In this document: piece by piece, positions 46,950 through 58,202 of the stretch | Layout: each line of letters starts with the position of its first letter | How positions within the stretch are numbered: position 1 is the first letter of the stretch | Source: Aspidapion aeneum | Taxonomy: Eukaryota; Arthropoda; Insecta; Coleoptera; Brentidae | Assembly: GCA_963576565.1 (NCBI GenBank) | Contig: OY755046.1 | Location: 50,400,786-50,464,785, forward strand | DNA: 64,000 nt | Reading direction: 5' to 3' | Notes under the pieces: model-generated | What the model saw: only the letters and a program-made list of their open reading frames with translations | What the model was told of the DNA's origin: nothing | Database searches by the model: none | Made by a program: the position numbers and the translations under genes

Positions 46950-48107
46950 TACGAGGATGGGATTAAAAGTTTCCGGCCTAGCCTACAGCAGGCCCGATTT
47001 GCTTTGTGTTCCAACCTGTTTGTGTAGCCTTGCTTGTGATCAGTATACGCTCAAAGTTTAAAGTGAGTGCGTCAAGTAGTTTGGGTCCTGCTTATTTTGA
47101 AACTTTATACAGTGCGTCAATTTTAAAAGATGGAAAAAAACGAGATAAGAGCCGTGATAAAATATTTTCATATTTCATATAAAGCTGAACTAGATGTCTG
47201 ATGATGCTCCGCGTTCTGGCAGACCGAAAACGGCAACTTCTGAAGAAATGGTGCAAACCATTTACAAACTAATTCTACAAGATCGCAGATTAGGACTGGA
47301 AAAGGTAGCTGAGGCTATATCAAAAGAGCGAGTTCACCATATTTTATGTGAAGTTTTAGGTACGAGAAAGCTATCCGCCCGATGGGTGCCGCGTTTGCTC
47401 ACGCCAGATCAAAAGCTCGTGCGTCTAACCATTTCAGAGGAGAATTTGGCACTGTTCAGGGGACTTTTTGCGTACATTTATTACAGTTGATGAAACATGG
47501 GTTCATCATTTTACCTCTGAAACTAAGCAACAGTCCAAACAATGGACGACAAAGGACGAACCAGTTCCCAAGAAGGCAAAGGCACTACCGTCTGCTGGAA
47601 ATGTCATGGCAACGGTCTTTTGGGACGCTAAAGGGATACTCCTCATAGATTATCTCGAAAAAGGAAGAACAATAAATTCAGAGTACTACAGCGACTTACT
47701 GGACCAGCTCAAGAAAAAAAGAAAATTCTGTTTCATCAGGACAATGCACCTTGCCACAAGTCCGCTCTTGTAATGGCTAAAATCCATCAGCTAGGCTTTG
47801 AACTGTTAAACCATCCACCTTATTCGCCAGACCTAGCCCCGTCAGAATTTTATTTGTTTCCAAACCTAAAAAAAATTTTTGCTGTTAAAAATTTGTCCTC
47901 AGATTTAGAAGTCATTGCAGCTACAAACGCCTATTTTGACGAGTTGGATAAATCAGAATTCAGTGATGATGATGATGATGATGATTGAACATCGTTGGGC
48001 CAAATGTATTACCTTACAAGGGGACTATGTAGAAAAATAAATTATTATTTAGTCACTATGTTGTTGCGTTTTATGTTAGGCCGAAAACTTTTCATCCCAT
48101 CCTCGTA
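46950..48107 (+). mobile_element. Degenerate mariner transposon with TIRs and TA target duplication
   Basis: Ends are a ~32-bp imperfect terminal inverted repeat beginning TACGAGGATGGGAT at 46950 and its complement ending at 48107, flanked by TA (46948-46949, 48108-48109). Length 1158 bp, shorter than an intact ~1.3 kb mariner. It lies inside a duplicated zinc-finger exon fragment, so it arrived after that duplication. Confidence 0.95.
47130..48040 (+). pseudogene. Mariner transposase pseudogene
   Basis: Reads MEKNEIRAVIKYF at 47130, then a deletion removes most of the first helix-turn-helix. Recognisable blocks follow: RSGRPKTATSEE, RWVPRLLTPDQK, ITVDETWVHHF (first catalytic Asp), QWTTKDEPVPKKAK, VMATVFWDAKGILLIDYLE, HQDNAP (second Asp, in a shifted frame), HPPYSPDLAPSEFYLFPNLK and GDYVEK before a TAA at 48038. 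At least two frameshifts break it. The third catalytic residue, normally Asp in the PSD motif, is Glu here. A (GAT)n run near 47965 has grown a poly-Asp stretch. Non-functional. Confidence 0.93.
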
Positions 48108-48725
48108 TATGGAAATGTTAGATGATCAATGGTTGGCGTGAAGAATTTTGAACAAGTGCCTAAACATAATGTAGTCGCTGTAATTTCGGATAAGTATTTA
48201 AAATTACGTTATTCGATCACATGCGTCGTGTTATTAGATCACGTCAAATTGACAGTACCTGTATGTCATCACGTATAGTATACTGGTTACATTAAATTAT
48301 ATTAGGTAACGCGCGCTTTTCCTAAAGACTCATACTTTAAGCAAAACTCGGCAACGTTACGCCCGCTTTCACCGCACAATTATACTGTTGTGGAGAAGAC
48401 ATATTATACATAATTATGTATAAGTTAGACTAATAAAGTTGGTTAGCTACGATAATAATAATTACATATTTTACGATCATTAGCCAAGTCAAAGAATGAT
48501 TAAGCTGGATAAATTAACGTCTAAAATAAAATCACGCAAAATTAGAGTAGAAAAGGGTTTATTATTTTATGGCCCGTCATTGGTGCACTATATTTGTTTG
48601 CTACGCCTACTTTATTCTTTTTCGTGCAAACGCTGCTTTGCCAAACTGGAGCCCTAAAGCATCATGAGCCGTGTTTCACTCGCAAATGAGTAACATTTTC
48701 AAACGTAACCAGTTATTAAGCGGTA

Positions 48726-48817
48726 CTTACTCTTAAATGGCAATTTTCTTTGTACGCTTTGGGACACATTGGACACTTGTGTTCTTTTGTATTTGAATGT
48801 AAGTTTGGTCAACCTCG
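48726..48817 (-). pseudogene. Duplicated, truncated exon 6 of the ZAD zinc-finger gene
   Basis: Directly downstream of the gene's stop codon, the minus strand reads SNTKEHKCPMCPKAYKENCH and then LR followed by GTAAGT. This is a clear copy of exon 6 (SNIREHKCPMCPKGYKDD..LR). Homology breaks off at about 48817, so the acceptor side is lost. Together with the broken exon 7 copy further left, it marks a tandem duplication of the gene's last two exons. Confidence 0.8.
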
Positions 48818-48831
48818 CACTCCATACCAAT

Positions 48832-51800
48832 CTACATGACAACATCATCATCTATCACTCCATGTGTCTTCCTTAAATGCTGTTTAACGTAACTTTTATC
48901 ATTAAATCGCTTGTTACAGCTGGTACACGAGAACGGTTTTTCTCCACTGTGGGCGTATAGATGGCGCTGTAGTTTGTTTTTGTCGTAGTAGGCTTTGGGA
49001 CAGATGTGACAATGGAATTTGCGTTCTCTAGATGGTAGTTTTATAGGCCCGACCTCGGCCTGATGAATTTTGACCATATGCACCTAAATATAATGAAGTC
49101 GCTGTTATATCGTGTAACTATATGAAATCACGTTATTCTATCATATGTTTGGAGATTATGTGGCATTGACATTTCGTGGTTATCAAGGATGTGAAGATCC
49201 AACCTTTTAAAAACGCTGATTTTTCCCGACAAAAAAAACACTAAAGTTTAGTTAACCACCAGATCGTATGTTACGGGGTTAAGTAGTTTTTAAGGGGTAC
49301 TTACCCTTAAAACGCGATCATCTTTATACCCTTTGGGGCACATTGGACATTTGTGTTCTCTGATATTGGAATGAGTTTTCATGTGCCGCTGCAGGACACA
49401 TTTATCTGCAAACTTTCTATAAAAATAAACAAAACAGTAAGATTTATTATAGTATTTTTTTTTAACTTATAAGATTAAATTTAAAGTTAGGGTTTAGCCT
49501 ACAGTTCTTGCTGCTTTTTGAATTTTGTTATGTATATAGCATTATTTTGTTTTATTTAGTGTATTATCTCAAACGGCTTCACTTCTTTTAGTATTCCAAC
49601 TAGAACAGTACCGTCTAGGAGCTTAACGTTTTCGTTCTCCTGTCGATGTAGTTTATCTTTATTGCTTCTTGCGTACTTTTTTAGAGTCTCTGCTACAGCA
49701 CGATTTTTAGGTCCCGAAAAAGGTCGCTATTTTAAACGTACCAAGGTCTATCAACAATAATTGTTAGTACCTACATAATTTTGAAAGCTGTGTACTAGTA
49801 TGTTACTCTCTTTAGAAAAACTCCAAACATATACTGTCAAAACTATTGACAAAATGGCTTAATCGAACCTTACCCCTAGTTACTTATAAAGTTCCTTGAG
49901 GCATTTTGACAGTTGTTTTAAACCAGAGGTTAGAAACTCTCTCTGACAATTGTTAGGAAAGATTGATTTAATTAAAAAATTATTGATACCTGCAGATTGG
50001 CATTACTTATATCATTCAATATTATCAGAATTTGATTCTGTCATTACTGCGACCTCCACAATAAATAAACTAACTCTGTCAACTACTATTTGAGCTATGA
50101 TGGTTAGGAGAGAAAATTAAATCTTAAAAACTCAGTAAAAATATAAGTATACGAACCGAAGACACAAACTACATTCGAAATTCTTTTCTCCAACATGACG
50201 TTTGACGTGACTGTCATAATTTGACTTTATTGGAAACCGTTTGGCGCAGACTTCGCACACGTGTCTCCACAGGCTGGGATTAGTGTGTACTACGAGTTTG
50301 TGAGATCTATAAAATAAATAAAAAAAAACAAGATTTATATGGGTTATAGATCATAGAAGTTGCACAAGACACCGTAACACGTAAAAAGCAGAGTGTCGTT
50401 TCAAGCAGATGCACTTGTCGTAATGCAAGAGTAGCACGCAATGATTTTCCAAACGGAAGTCTATAGTATGAAAACTAGCCTAAACCAAGGTTATCTAGGT
50501 TCGATGGATTTTGGCCATACAGACATCTCTGACAATGAGTAGGCCGATAAAAAAGGAAGGGATCGGAGCAAAGGTTTGACAGAGGACAATGAACTCTCAA
50601 AGTGTGGAAATTTGAGGAGTTACAAGAGGTAATAACCGGTTCAAGTGGCTGTTAGGCAGTGAAACAGATGCTCATCGGCTTCAGCAAAAACAAGGAACTC
50701 CTAGCCCAATCGTTTAGATTTTAAAAAAACTTGCGGAAAAAATATTTTGACACTGTTATTTGTCTTCCATATCAAATTGGTGGGCAACAAAATGATTTTA
50801 TAATCTACACCTTCAAGACATTTCTTACGCATTTTTTTTTCCTTTCTTACATCAAATTAAATTCAAAATGATTGGGCTAAACAAGTAAAAAGTCAAGTGT
50901 CGTCCCAAGCAGATGCACTTGTCTGAATTCAAGAGAGGAGGGCACTGATTTACCAAATGGAAGTCTAAAATATGAGAACTAGCCAAAATACAGGCTATCC
51001 TCGATGGATTTCAGGTCATGCAGACATCCCTGACCATGAGTAGGCCGATCAAAAAGGAAGGGATCCGAGTAAAGGTTTGATAGATGGCTAATAATGCAGA
51101 GGCCTTAGTGGTATATCTTTGAGCCAAAATGTTAAGCATAAATCATTTATTGTTGTAATCTGCAGAATTTTAGCTCACACATATACTATACTATAGTAGT
51201 GTGAGCTATGGTGATCCTAATTTTTTCGAGAAAAAAAAGTTGTTCCGATTTAAAATTTTTTTATATATATTTGCGTTTCAGATGATTTTGAAACTTTTTT
51301 GTTGCGCCGTCTGTCTGTATGTCTGTCTGTAACGACCAACGCGCATAACTCAAAAACCGCTTGGCCGATTTTTATGAAATTTGGTACCTAGGCTGGGTCT
51401 TGGTTTGAGATGGTCCCATGTAAAAATAAACAAAATCCACTGAACACAAACCAAATAAAAGGGTGGGGGTTGTTTTTAAAAATTAGAGTTTATGTGAAAA
51501 TATGGCGTGTGTGATATCAAACGAAAGGTAATTGAGTCTGCAGTTAAACAAAATACATTTTAATTTATTTACAAAAAAAGGTGGGGGTATATTTTAAAAA
51601 TTAGAGTTTAAGTGAAAATATGACGTGTGTGATATCAAACGAAAGGTAATTGAGTCCGGAGTTTAGCAAAATACATTTTAGTTTTTGTTTTTTTTAAGGG
51701 TGGGGGTAGATTTCAAAAATGTGAGTTTAAGTCAAAACATGGCTTGTGTGGTATCAAACAAAAGGTAATTTAGTCTGGAGTTGAATAAAATATATTTCAG

Positions 51801-54800
51801 TTTTTAGTTATACTAGCTCACACGTACACTATAACTATAGTACCTAGTGTGAGCTTAGGGGCCCATATATTGGCAGAGTATTTTTATGTGCTGGGTGGAA
51901 TAAAAAAATATGCCGCTTGAGTCAAACTCAGTATGTAGGCACGTGCGCACAATAGATCCATATGTGGTCGCAGTGCAAGGAGGTCCAGTAGGGCCTGCCA
52001 CCACTTTCGAATACATACTTACATACATACATACAAAGGTTTGACACCGGACGCTGAACTCTCAAAGGGTGGAAACTTGAGGAGCTACAAGAGGTAATAA
52101 CCAGTTCAAGTAGCTATAAGGCAGTCAAACAGATGCTCATCGGCTTTAGCAAAATTAAAACGGACTCTTAGCTCATTCGGTTAAGATTTAAAAAAACATG
52201 GAAAAAATAATTTGACACAGTTATTTGTTTTCCATATCAATTTGGTGGGCAAAAATATGATTTCATAATCTACGCCTTCGGGGACATTTAACTGCGTCAG
52301 AAAAATGTTTACCCTATTTTTCCTTTACATTAAATTAAATCTAAAATGATTGGACTAAACAAGTAAAAAATCAAGTGTCGTTCCAAACGGAAGTCTATTG
52401 TATGAGAATTAGCCTAAACCAAGGTTACATAAAGACATCCCTTACAGTGAGTAGGCCGATAAGGAACGAAGGGATCCGAGCAAAGGTTTCACAGAGGACA
52501 ATAACCTCTCAAAGAGTGAACGCTTTTGGAGCTTTTGGCTAGTGAAACATATGCTCAGTGGCTTCAGCAAAATCAAAAGGGACTGTCTCTCTCTCTTTTT
52601 CTATCATTTGTTGTGCTTCAATTACAGTTATTAAGGGTTTGCCATTATAATTATATAATGTATGGTGCATTATGTGCTTAGCGATTTTAAAAAGGCTCCT
52701 ATTATAAGCTATTTCTTTTATTAAACTTATAAGATGAACAGTTGTACAGTACTTAGAAAATATTTTAGCTCTAAGTTTATAGTAAACAAAGTTTAAAATA
52801 AAATAATTTTTTATCGTACAATCCAACTTAAAACAAGGACTTACCTGAGATCCTTGTGCGTGTTAAAAGATTTATCGCACTCGACGCACTGGTATTCCCT
52901 CTTATTTAAATGCTGCTTCTCGTGCGTGGTCATATCGGTTTTAGTGATAAAACCTTTACCGCAGTACGTGCAAACGTGGCAACGTACCGCGTCGTGGTAC
53001 TTCTGATGCTGTAAGAGATTCGAGGCGTTTCCGAATTTTCGAGGACATCTGAAAATATTGTAAATATCACTACATCAAACGATTATTTCACTTTGTTGTC
53101 GCCTACCTCGCCAAGACTTTATCTGATTATTCTTACTAATAGGAACCCTGAAGACGACATTTGTCGAAACCCGTAGGCAATAATATAATCTAAAAAAAAG
53201 TAAAGTCTTTCACCTTTAACTTTCAACATAAAGCCAAATAAACCTTTCACATTTTTTCTAGCCACATGCCACTTCTTGAGAATAGTAGTAGACTTTAATG
53301 CCATAGACATAGAGCTTGCCCAGGCGTTGGGGATACCATTAAAACTTACAGAGCTGGTAAGAATTACACTGGAAGAAAGCAAAGCAAAGGTAGTTGTTAA
53401 TAATAAAGTAAAGTCAAGTTAAAGTCAAACAAACAAACAAGAGTGTTTCCCCATCAAGAGTTATTACTGACTAGCAGAGGCCATTTTGTTTAGCTTAAGG
53501 CTCCAAGCATAATGTTTTTTGGAGGATTTAGATATGAGTACTTAGTGAGAAATAATTTTTGGAACTCTGGCCATCAAAACCTAACGAGGTTATGCAGGTG
53601 ATAACAGGAAAATAAGCAGAGGATGTTCGAGACACTGACTAATCGTACCAGTTAGCCCAAATTAATACCACGACTATGTCGGTTAATCGTTTTTCTTCGT
53701 TGTCCGACGCCTATTCTCCACCTCCTTCGATCCTGACAATCATCATATTTTTTGGTGATTTATGATAAGACTAGACTAGATAATGTCACCTTCGTTACAA
53801 CATATTATGGGTCCAAATACATGAGATTAACCGAACCAACCAACAAGTAAAGCACCTAGTCTAACTTACCTATCGCAGGCAAACGGCCGGACATCTTCCG
53901 GATTAATATCGTGTTCAGTTTTATAGTGAATCAATAATTTGGCAGTTGAAGTAAATGTCATTTCACATTTCTCGCATCTAAATGTGTAGTTTTTGCGTTT
54001 ACGACATTCCTTAGCTCCCTTTTCAACTGCCTCCTGTTTTGATCTAAAAGAGCACTCAATTTTCAAAATATTACAAAATTTTCAAAAACTTGAATTTTGT
54101 CACAAAATTTCACAATTCTGTCTTGATTCTCTTGAAATGTTGCATACATTTAAAATATGATTTAACCATTCTAATCATTATTAATATTTATTTAATTAAA
54201 AAAAAATTGCAGAATATAATCATTACACATTTAATAATAAGGTACTATTATAACTGTGCGTTTCAAACTTAATTAAATAATGTGACAAATGAAGGTATTT
54301 GATCCACATACCCACTTTCAGCATATTGATTTTCATCAAGTTCATCATTATTTAAACTATCTGCAACATTCTCTAATAAGGTACTATTATAACTGTGCGT
54401 TTTAAACTTAATTAAATAATGTGACAAATGAAGGTATTTGATCCACATACCCACTTTCAGCATATTGATTTTCATCAAGTTCATCATCATTTAAACTATC
54501 TGCAACATTCTCTTTTTCAACACTTTCCTCATCGCCATTTTCACATTTAATTCTGGCAGCCTCAGACTCAACTATTTTACTTTCTATTCCAATTTCCGGC
54601 CTAAAATCTTCATCAACATTATTGGGTTCTTTAGGTTCTAATGTTACTTGATTAACTTCATGTTTTTCCTGTTTAATTTTGGAAGGTTTGATTGATTTTT
54701 TTCTTGTATCTGATTTTTTATTTTCTTTCTTAAGCTGTTGCCTTCGGATAAAATCTGATTTTAGACATGTTTTAATGAATGTGTAGACAATATTTAAGGT

Positions 54801-55382
54801 ATCTGTACAGGTCAAGCAAATGTGGAAAGACGAATCCCATTCCTAAAATGAAATATCTACATATAATTCTCTGTTAACAAAAAACTAATAACGACAGCAC
54901 TTTTTGCTAATTTAGTGTAACAATTTCTTTTTATGTTTACTTTATTCACTATAGGGTCAAAAGTTTCTCAACATAGGTCTGCAGACGACTTGTTCCCAAC
55001 TTACAGAATGTAGACATTTCAGTTTTTTTTTAGTTTTTGTGGCTTATGAAGATCCGGCTGCTAGATCCCACTTTAAAAACCCTGTGTATATACTTTTAGT
55101 CATAAACTAAGCCTATCAATTAACCCTTTTTCTTTTATCATTTTGTAAATTGTTTTGGCATTGTTTTTTTCATTTGAAAATGGTCCAAATTGTACTTTTT
55201 TTGAGGATACTTGCGAGGATATTATGAATTATACTTACTATTCCTGGAACACTGGTGCATAATTTTGTTATAAAATCAATTTTATTGTCATCTTGATTTG
55301 TCAACTGTGTAACTTTGACTTGTGGCGAACTATTTGAACAGATGCAGCAAATTTCTTCAGTTTTTGCTTTCCTTTTTGACAT
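48832..55382 (-). CDS. ZAD-domain C2H2 zinc-finger protein, nine fingers (7 coding exons)
   Basis: Probable DNA-binding nuclear protein of the insect ZAD zinc-finger family; the exact orthologue is not recognised. Exons (minus strand): 55382-55239, 54842-54451, 54043-53870, 53048-52845, 50306-50157, 49416-49305, 49083-48832. Total 1428 bp, 475 aa. The ZAD zinc module uses Cys12/Cys15 (CCIC) and Cys57/Cys60 (ICLTC), split by intron 1; ZADs dimerise. A lysine- and acid-rich linker follows. Nine C2H2 fingers run from residue 202 to about 467, several split across exon joints (for example CSLC|LRKF and CVEC..DL|RSHK), which confirms the splice model. The last exon carries CHICPKAYYDKNKLQRHLYAH and CTSCNKRFNDKSYVKQHLRKTH. 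The exon 5 donor is the weaker GTTCGT. A 139-bp tandem duplication covers the end of exon 2 and its donor. Intron 4 is filled with repeats. A paralogue lies at 58203-59220. Confidence 0.93.
50383..52590. repeat. ~505-bp tandem repeat, three units, in ZAD zinc-finger intron 4
   Basis: Units begin near 50383, 50888 and 52363 (AAAAAGTCAAGTGTCGT..CAAGCAGATGCACTTGTC). Later landmarks are GAGTAGGCCGATAAAAAAGG and CAGATGCTCATCGGCTTCAG. Unit 2 is split by an insertion at 51081-52034; unit 3 is shortened. The ORF at 52539-52826 is built from this repeat and its flank. Confidence 0.85.
51081..52034. mobile_element. 954-bp insertion with CATA-repeat tail and hairpin-flanked core
   Basis: Interrupts unit 2 of the 505-bp repeat. 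AAAGGTTTGA appears on both sides (51071-51080, 52035-52044), a 10-bp target duplication. The right end is (CATA)n, like the tail of an RTE-type retroposon. Inside are two palindromes, TAGCTCACAC..GTGTGAGCTA at 51171-51208 and again at 51814-51855. They bracket three ~122-bp tandem units (GGTGGGGGT..GTGTGTGATATCAAACGAAAGG). Confidence 0.7.
53100..53390. repeat. Dispersed repeat fragment (shared with 40530-40640)
   Basis: See 40530-40640. Lies in intron 3 of the ZAD zinc-finger gene, directly upstream of exon 4. The open frames here look accidental. Confidence 0.45.
54236..54513 (-). repeat. 139-bp tandem duplication over exon 2 end and splice donor of the ZAD zinc-finger gene
   Basis: Two near-identical units, 54236-54374 and 54375-54513, differ at only a few bases. 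Each contains the last 63 bases of exon 2 (ending GAAAGTGG), the GTATGT donor and the start of the intron. The upstream (54451) donor keeps the reading frame and is used in my model. The downstream copy has its own donor near 54312 and a TTATTAG before it that could serve as an acceptor, so a duplicated mini-exon is conceivable. Confidence 0.85.
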
Positions 55383-56539
55383 TTCTTCTTTGTTTTATTT
55401 AGTCTTTTTGCTATTCAATTTTGACTTCTTAAAATATCACAGTGCATTTGGTCTGCAGGTCTTGCAAGTTCCAAATTCGGTATCCACCATTGCTTATTTT
55501 TTATTATTAAAGATACAGGATAATTCAAGTTAGCAAACTAGTAGCAGTTTTATCACCTTTTAAGCTGGTATAATAAAAAAAATAAGCCACGCGTTTAGAG
55601 TATTTTGTTCAAAAAAAAATATTTAAACTCAATATAATTTTTTTTTCTAATAGATCTTTACATTCGTATTTCAACTTCAAGATACGCTTAGAATGGTCTT
55701 AATGTGAAATTTAATTCATTAATTCAAAAAAATTAAAATTAACAAAATATTTTCAGAAATGCAAAACTATTGATTAAAAAGTAGGTAATAGTCAGCATAG
55801 CCTTCTTACCATTTTATCAATATTTTTGCATTTAGGAAAAAAGTTAAGAATTTTAGTTTATAAATTTAAATAAGGTAAATGGCTTTTTTGGAAATTTATA
55901 AATTGTAATTTTCTAGAAGCAGCAAGAGAAGTTAGAGTTAAAAAAGTTAAATGGAATTTTTCCGGAAAAATTAAAAATGTGATGCTCAACTGTTTTTATT
56001 TTACCATCTTAATCTTTGTTAATAACAAAGTAAGCAATAGTGGTTACGAGCCTGTATGAATTCCAAGCTAAAGAAGGGTAAGAATTGGGAAAAAAGTTGT
56101 TTCTTGCTGGAAATTGAACCCGCACCCCAGCCGTTTTTAAAATATTTTCCTTCTAAAAACAGATATAAGCAATAAGGATGTTTTAAGGTACTATTTTGTA
56201 GATCAATCAAAGCAGCTTTTTAAAAAATATAATTTGTAATATTTCAAAATCTGTTTATTTTGAGTTTGTTATATTATTGGGTCTGTAAGAGATTTAAATA
56301 AGCACCAAGTTTGTGCTTTTTATAACTTTACAACATTTTTGGATAGTTAACATTTTCTGGTGGTTAAGGATAAACAAGACAACTTTTTATTTTATTTTCG
56401 TGGGTTATAGGATGGCTCAAAGACAAATTTTTCTATAGAACGTTTCGTCTCCTTTATTGGGACTTTATCATCCCTAGCAGCACACATTATAGTGTAAAAA
56501 ATTTTAGTTAGATTGAATGAATGAATGAACGAACATACT

Positions 56540-56670
56540 GGTCTATGCTTTCCGTTACCAGACTACCCATTTACCCATGGGTCGAGGCCCCTTTAGTCGC
56601 CTCTTACGACAGGCCTAGGGGTTACCCTGGTGCTATTCTTATTTCCGGACACCATACGGAACAATACAAT
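56540..56670. repeat. GC-richer block of unknown class
   Basis: CCTTTAGTCGCCTCTTACGACAGGCCTAGGGG and its flanks stand out from the AT-rich surroundings and look like part of a widespread dispersed repeat. No reading frame or RNA fold is assigned. Confidence 0.35.
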
Positions 56671-57254
56671 ACACAGTATTATTAATATTATTAATGATTT
56701 TCCAGATTATAACCGCAAAATGAGAGAAGGGAAATAAACACACATAAGAGTGCTGCCATCTAGCCGCTCCACACTCAACAAAATTATTTGGCGAATTATC
56801 GCTGTTAGTTATAGTTTTCTATAGTGTCTCAAATAACTACTTCGATAGGCTGAGACTTACGAATGTAGCAACACTTAAAGTTGATACGCATTTCATATTC
56901 GCGTTATCGTGGGTGTAACTAGGAAAAGCTGTAATCTTATTGGTGCGATTTGTGGTATGACGGCTTACTACGTCGCTGCATGATAGACTCACGGGGTATT
57001 TTACGGCAGCGGTAAGGTGATATGTATTAACTCAAGTGTTTTCTAATAAAACATCGTATCTTGCTAGGTTTTGTACTGCCCAGTAAAATTTAAATATTTC
57101 CAGCAACTATTGAATGCCTGAATCTAATAGATTTAGTAGAATTTATTAGAGAATCTACTTAGTTGGAAACCCTGCTTAAAAAATCGAAAAAAAAAATATT
57201 GGTTTTTTAAATACCATCAAGCAATAATGTAAGTTTTTAATTAAAGAGCAAGTA

Positions 57255-57575
57255 ATTATAACAAAAAGTTTCCTGTGCTCAGCAGGAACTCGAACCTGGA
57301 ACTTCTGGCTTTCTACGCCAACACCCTACAAATTGGGCTACAAAACATAATATAAATTATACTAAAGTCATTATTTAACAGTGGGAATGAAGAATTATAA
57401 AATTATGGCTTGTTTGAGTGAATACCCTGAAAACTAGCGTTCCTACACTAACAATGAGTAGAAACTTTAAAAATGTATAATGTGTTTGGTGGCCCAAGTG
57501 GTAGGGCGCTGGCGTACAAAGTCAGAGGTTCTGGGTTCGAGTCCCGGCTGAGCACAGGATACTTTTTTTATATTT
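57255..57575. mobile_element. Inverted pair of tRNA-derived heads (SINE-like composite)
   Basis: Two tRNA-like stretches face outward: minus strand at 57276-57349 and plus strand at 57485-57554, followed on their 3' sides by matching GCACAGGA(A/T)ACTTTTT. The spacer between them is AT-rich and not obviously coding. Box A-like (GGCCCAAGTGGTAGG) and box B (GGGTTCGAGTCC) are both present, so pol III transcription is plausible. Confidence 0.65.
57485..57554 (+). repeat. tRNA-derived cloverleaf-like sequence (not a working tRNA)
   Basis: The D arm GCCC..GGGC, anticodon stem CTGGC/GTCAG with a 7-base loop GTACAAA (anticodon ACA), and T arm CTGGG/CCCGG all pair. The acceptor stem (TTTGGTG against CTGAGCA) does not. 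ACA is not a normal insect tRNA-Cys anticodon. Read as a SINE head, not a gene. Confidence 0.6.
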
Positions 57576-57989
57576 GTTTGTTCTTTAATTTCACCCCTAG
57601 TTCCCTATGTCACAACATGTCACACTTTTATTGACTGTGATTTTTTTTTACCGTGAGGTCAAAGGTTAACATTTTGTCCCAACCCCTCCCCCCTCATGCA
57701 TTACTTCATTTGTGTACGGCCCTCACGGAAATATAACTTTAACATCCGTGGCGGCCCTCATCAAGTTTGTTTAAATTGGTTAACTAACCAGTGGAAGATG
57801 GCATTTCATTTTTCTAATATCACACCAAGATTAAGTAGGACAAAAAAGCACTTATTTCCTTAATATTATTTTAATACATATTTTTGTTTGTATTAAACAA
57901 CTCGCTAATTACATAGTAATTTTCTATACAATATTTTTTGTTCTCACAATAATTTGAATAAATATAATACACTGCTTTTTATGAGCAAT

Positions 57990-58185
57990 TCATATGTCAT
58001 TTGTTCAGTAATCATATAGTTTTCCTATGATGACGGCCGGGCCTCTATTATTCTTATAAATAAAGGAGCTTAGAGTCACCTGTGTCTACGCTAATGGTTT
58101 TATTCACATGAGCGAGCATCTATAGATGGCGCTTTAGTTTGTTTTGGCCCATGAACACTGCTGGAGAACTGCTATATTTCTCAGC
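57990..58185 (-). pseudogene. Decayed partial copy of the zinc-finger paralogue's last exon
   Basis: 58010-58070 resembles 58285-58345 (CATATGTTCATTGATCATGT..AGTTTTCCTGTGATG). 58110-58170 resembles 58455-58500, the finger coding DKNKLKRHLY; here an in-frame stop follows KRHL. It shows a second small tandem duplication downstream of the paralogue. Confidence 0.6.
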
Positions 58186-58202
58186 CCAAAAACATTTTTT
58201 GT

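Larger units (their letters stand above)
46835..48175 (-). pseudogene. Decayed copy of ZAD zinc-finger last exon, split by a mariner
   Basis: Positions 46835-46949 and 48108-48175 together match 48900-49085 (last exon of the ZAD gene and its acceptor side) at the DNA level. The match includes the CHICPK finger start and the stretch coding for the GEKP-type linker. Single-base deletions shift the frame within the finger (CCCAAAGCC became CCCAAGCC, CTATACGCC became CTAACGCC). A mariner element sits in the middle at a TA. Confidence 0.8.

Noticed and set aside
54269..54490. 73-codon minus-strand frame with ENVADSLNNDELDENQYAES
   Set aside because: It comes from the duplicated copy of exon 2; not a separate gene, though listed as a possible alternative exon.
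57276..57554. Functional tRNA genes
   Set aside because: Acceptor stems do not pair and the anticodon (ACA) is not a standard insect tRNA; treated as SINE heads.
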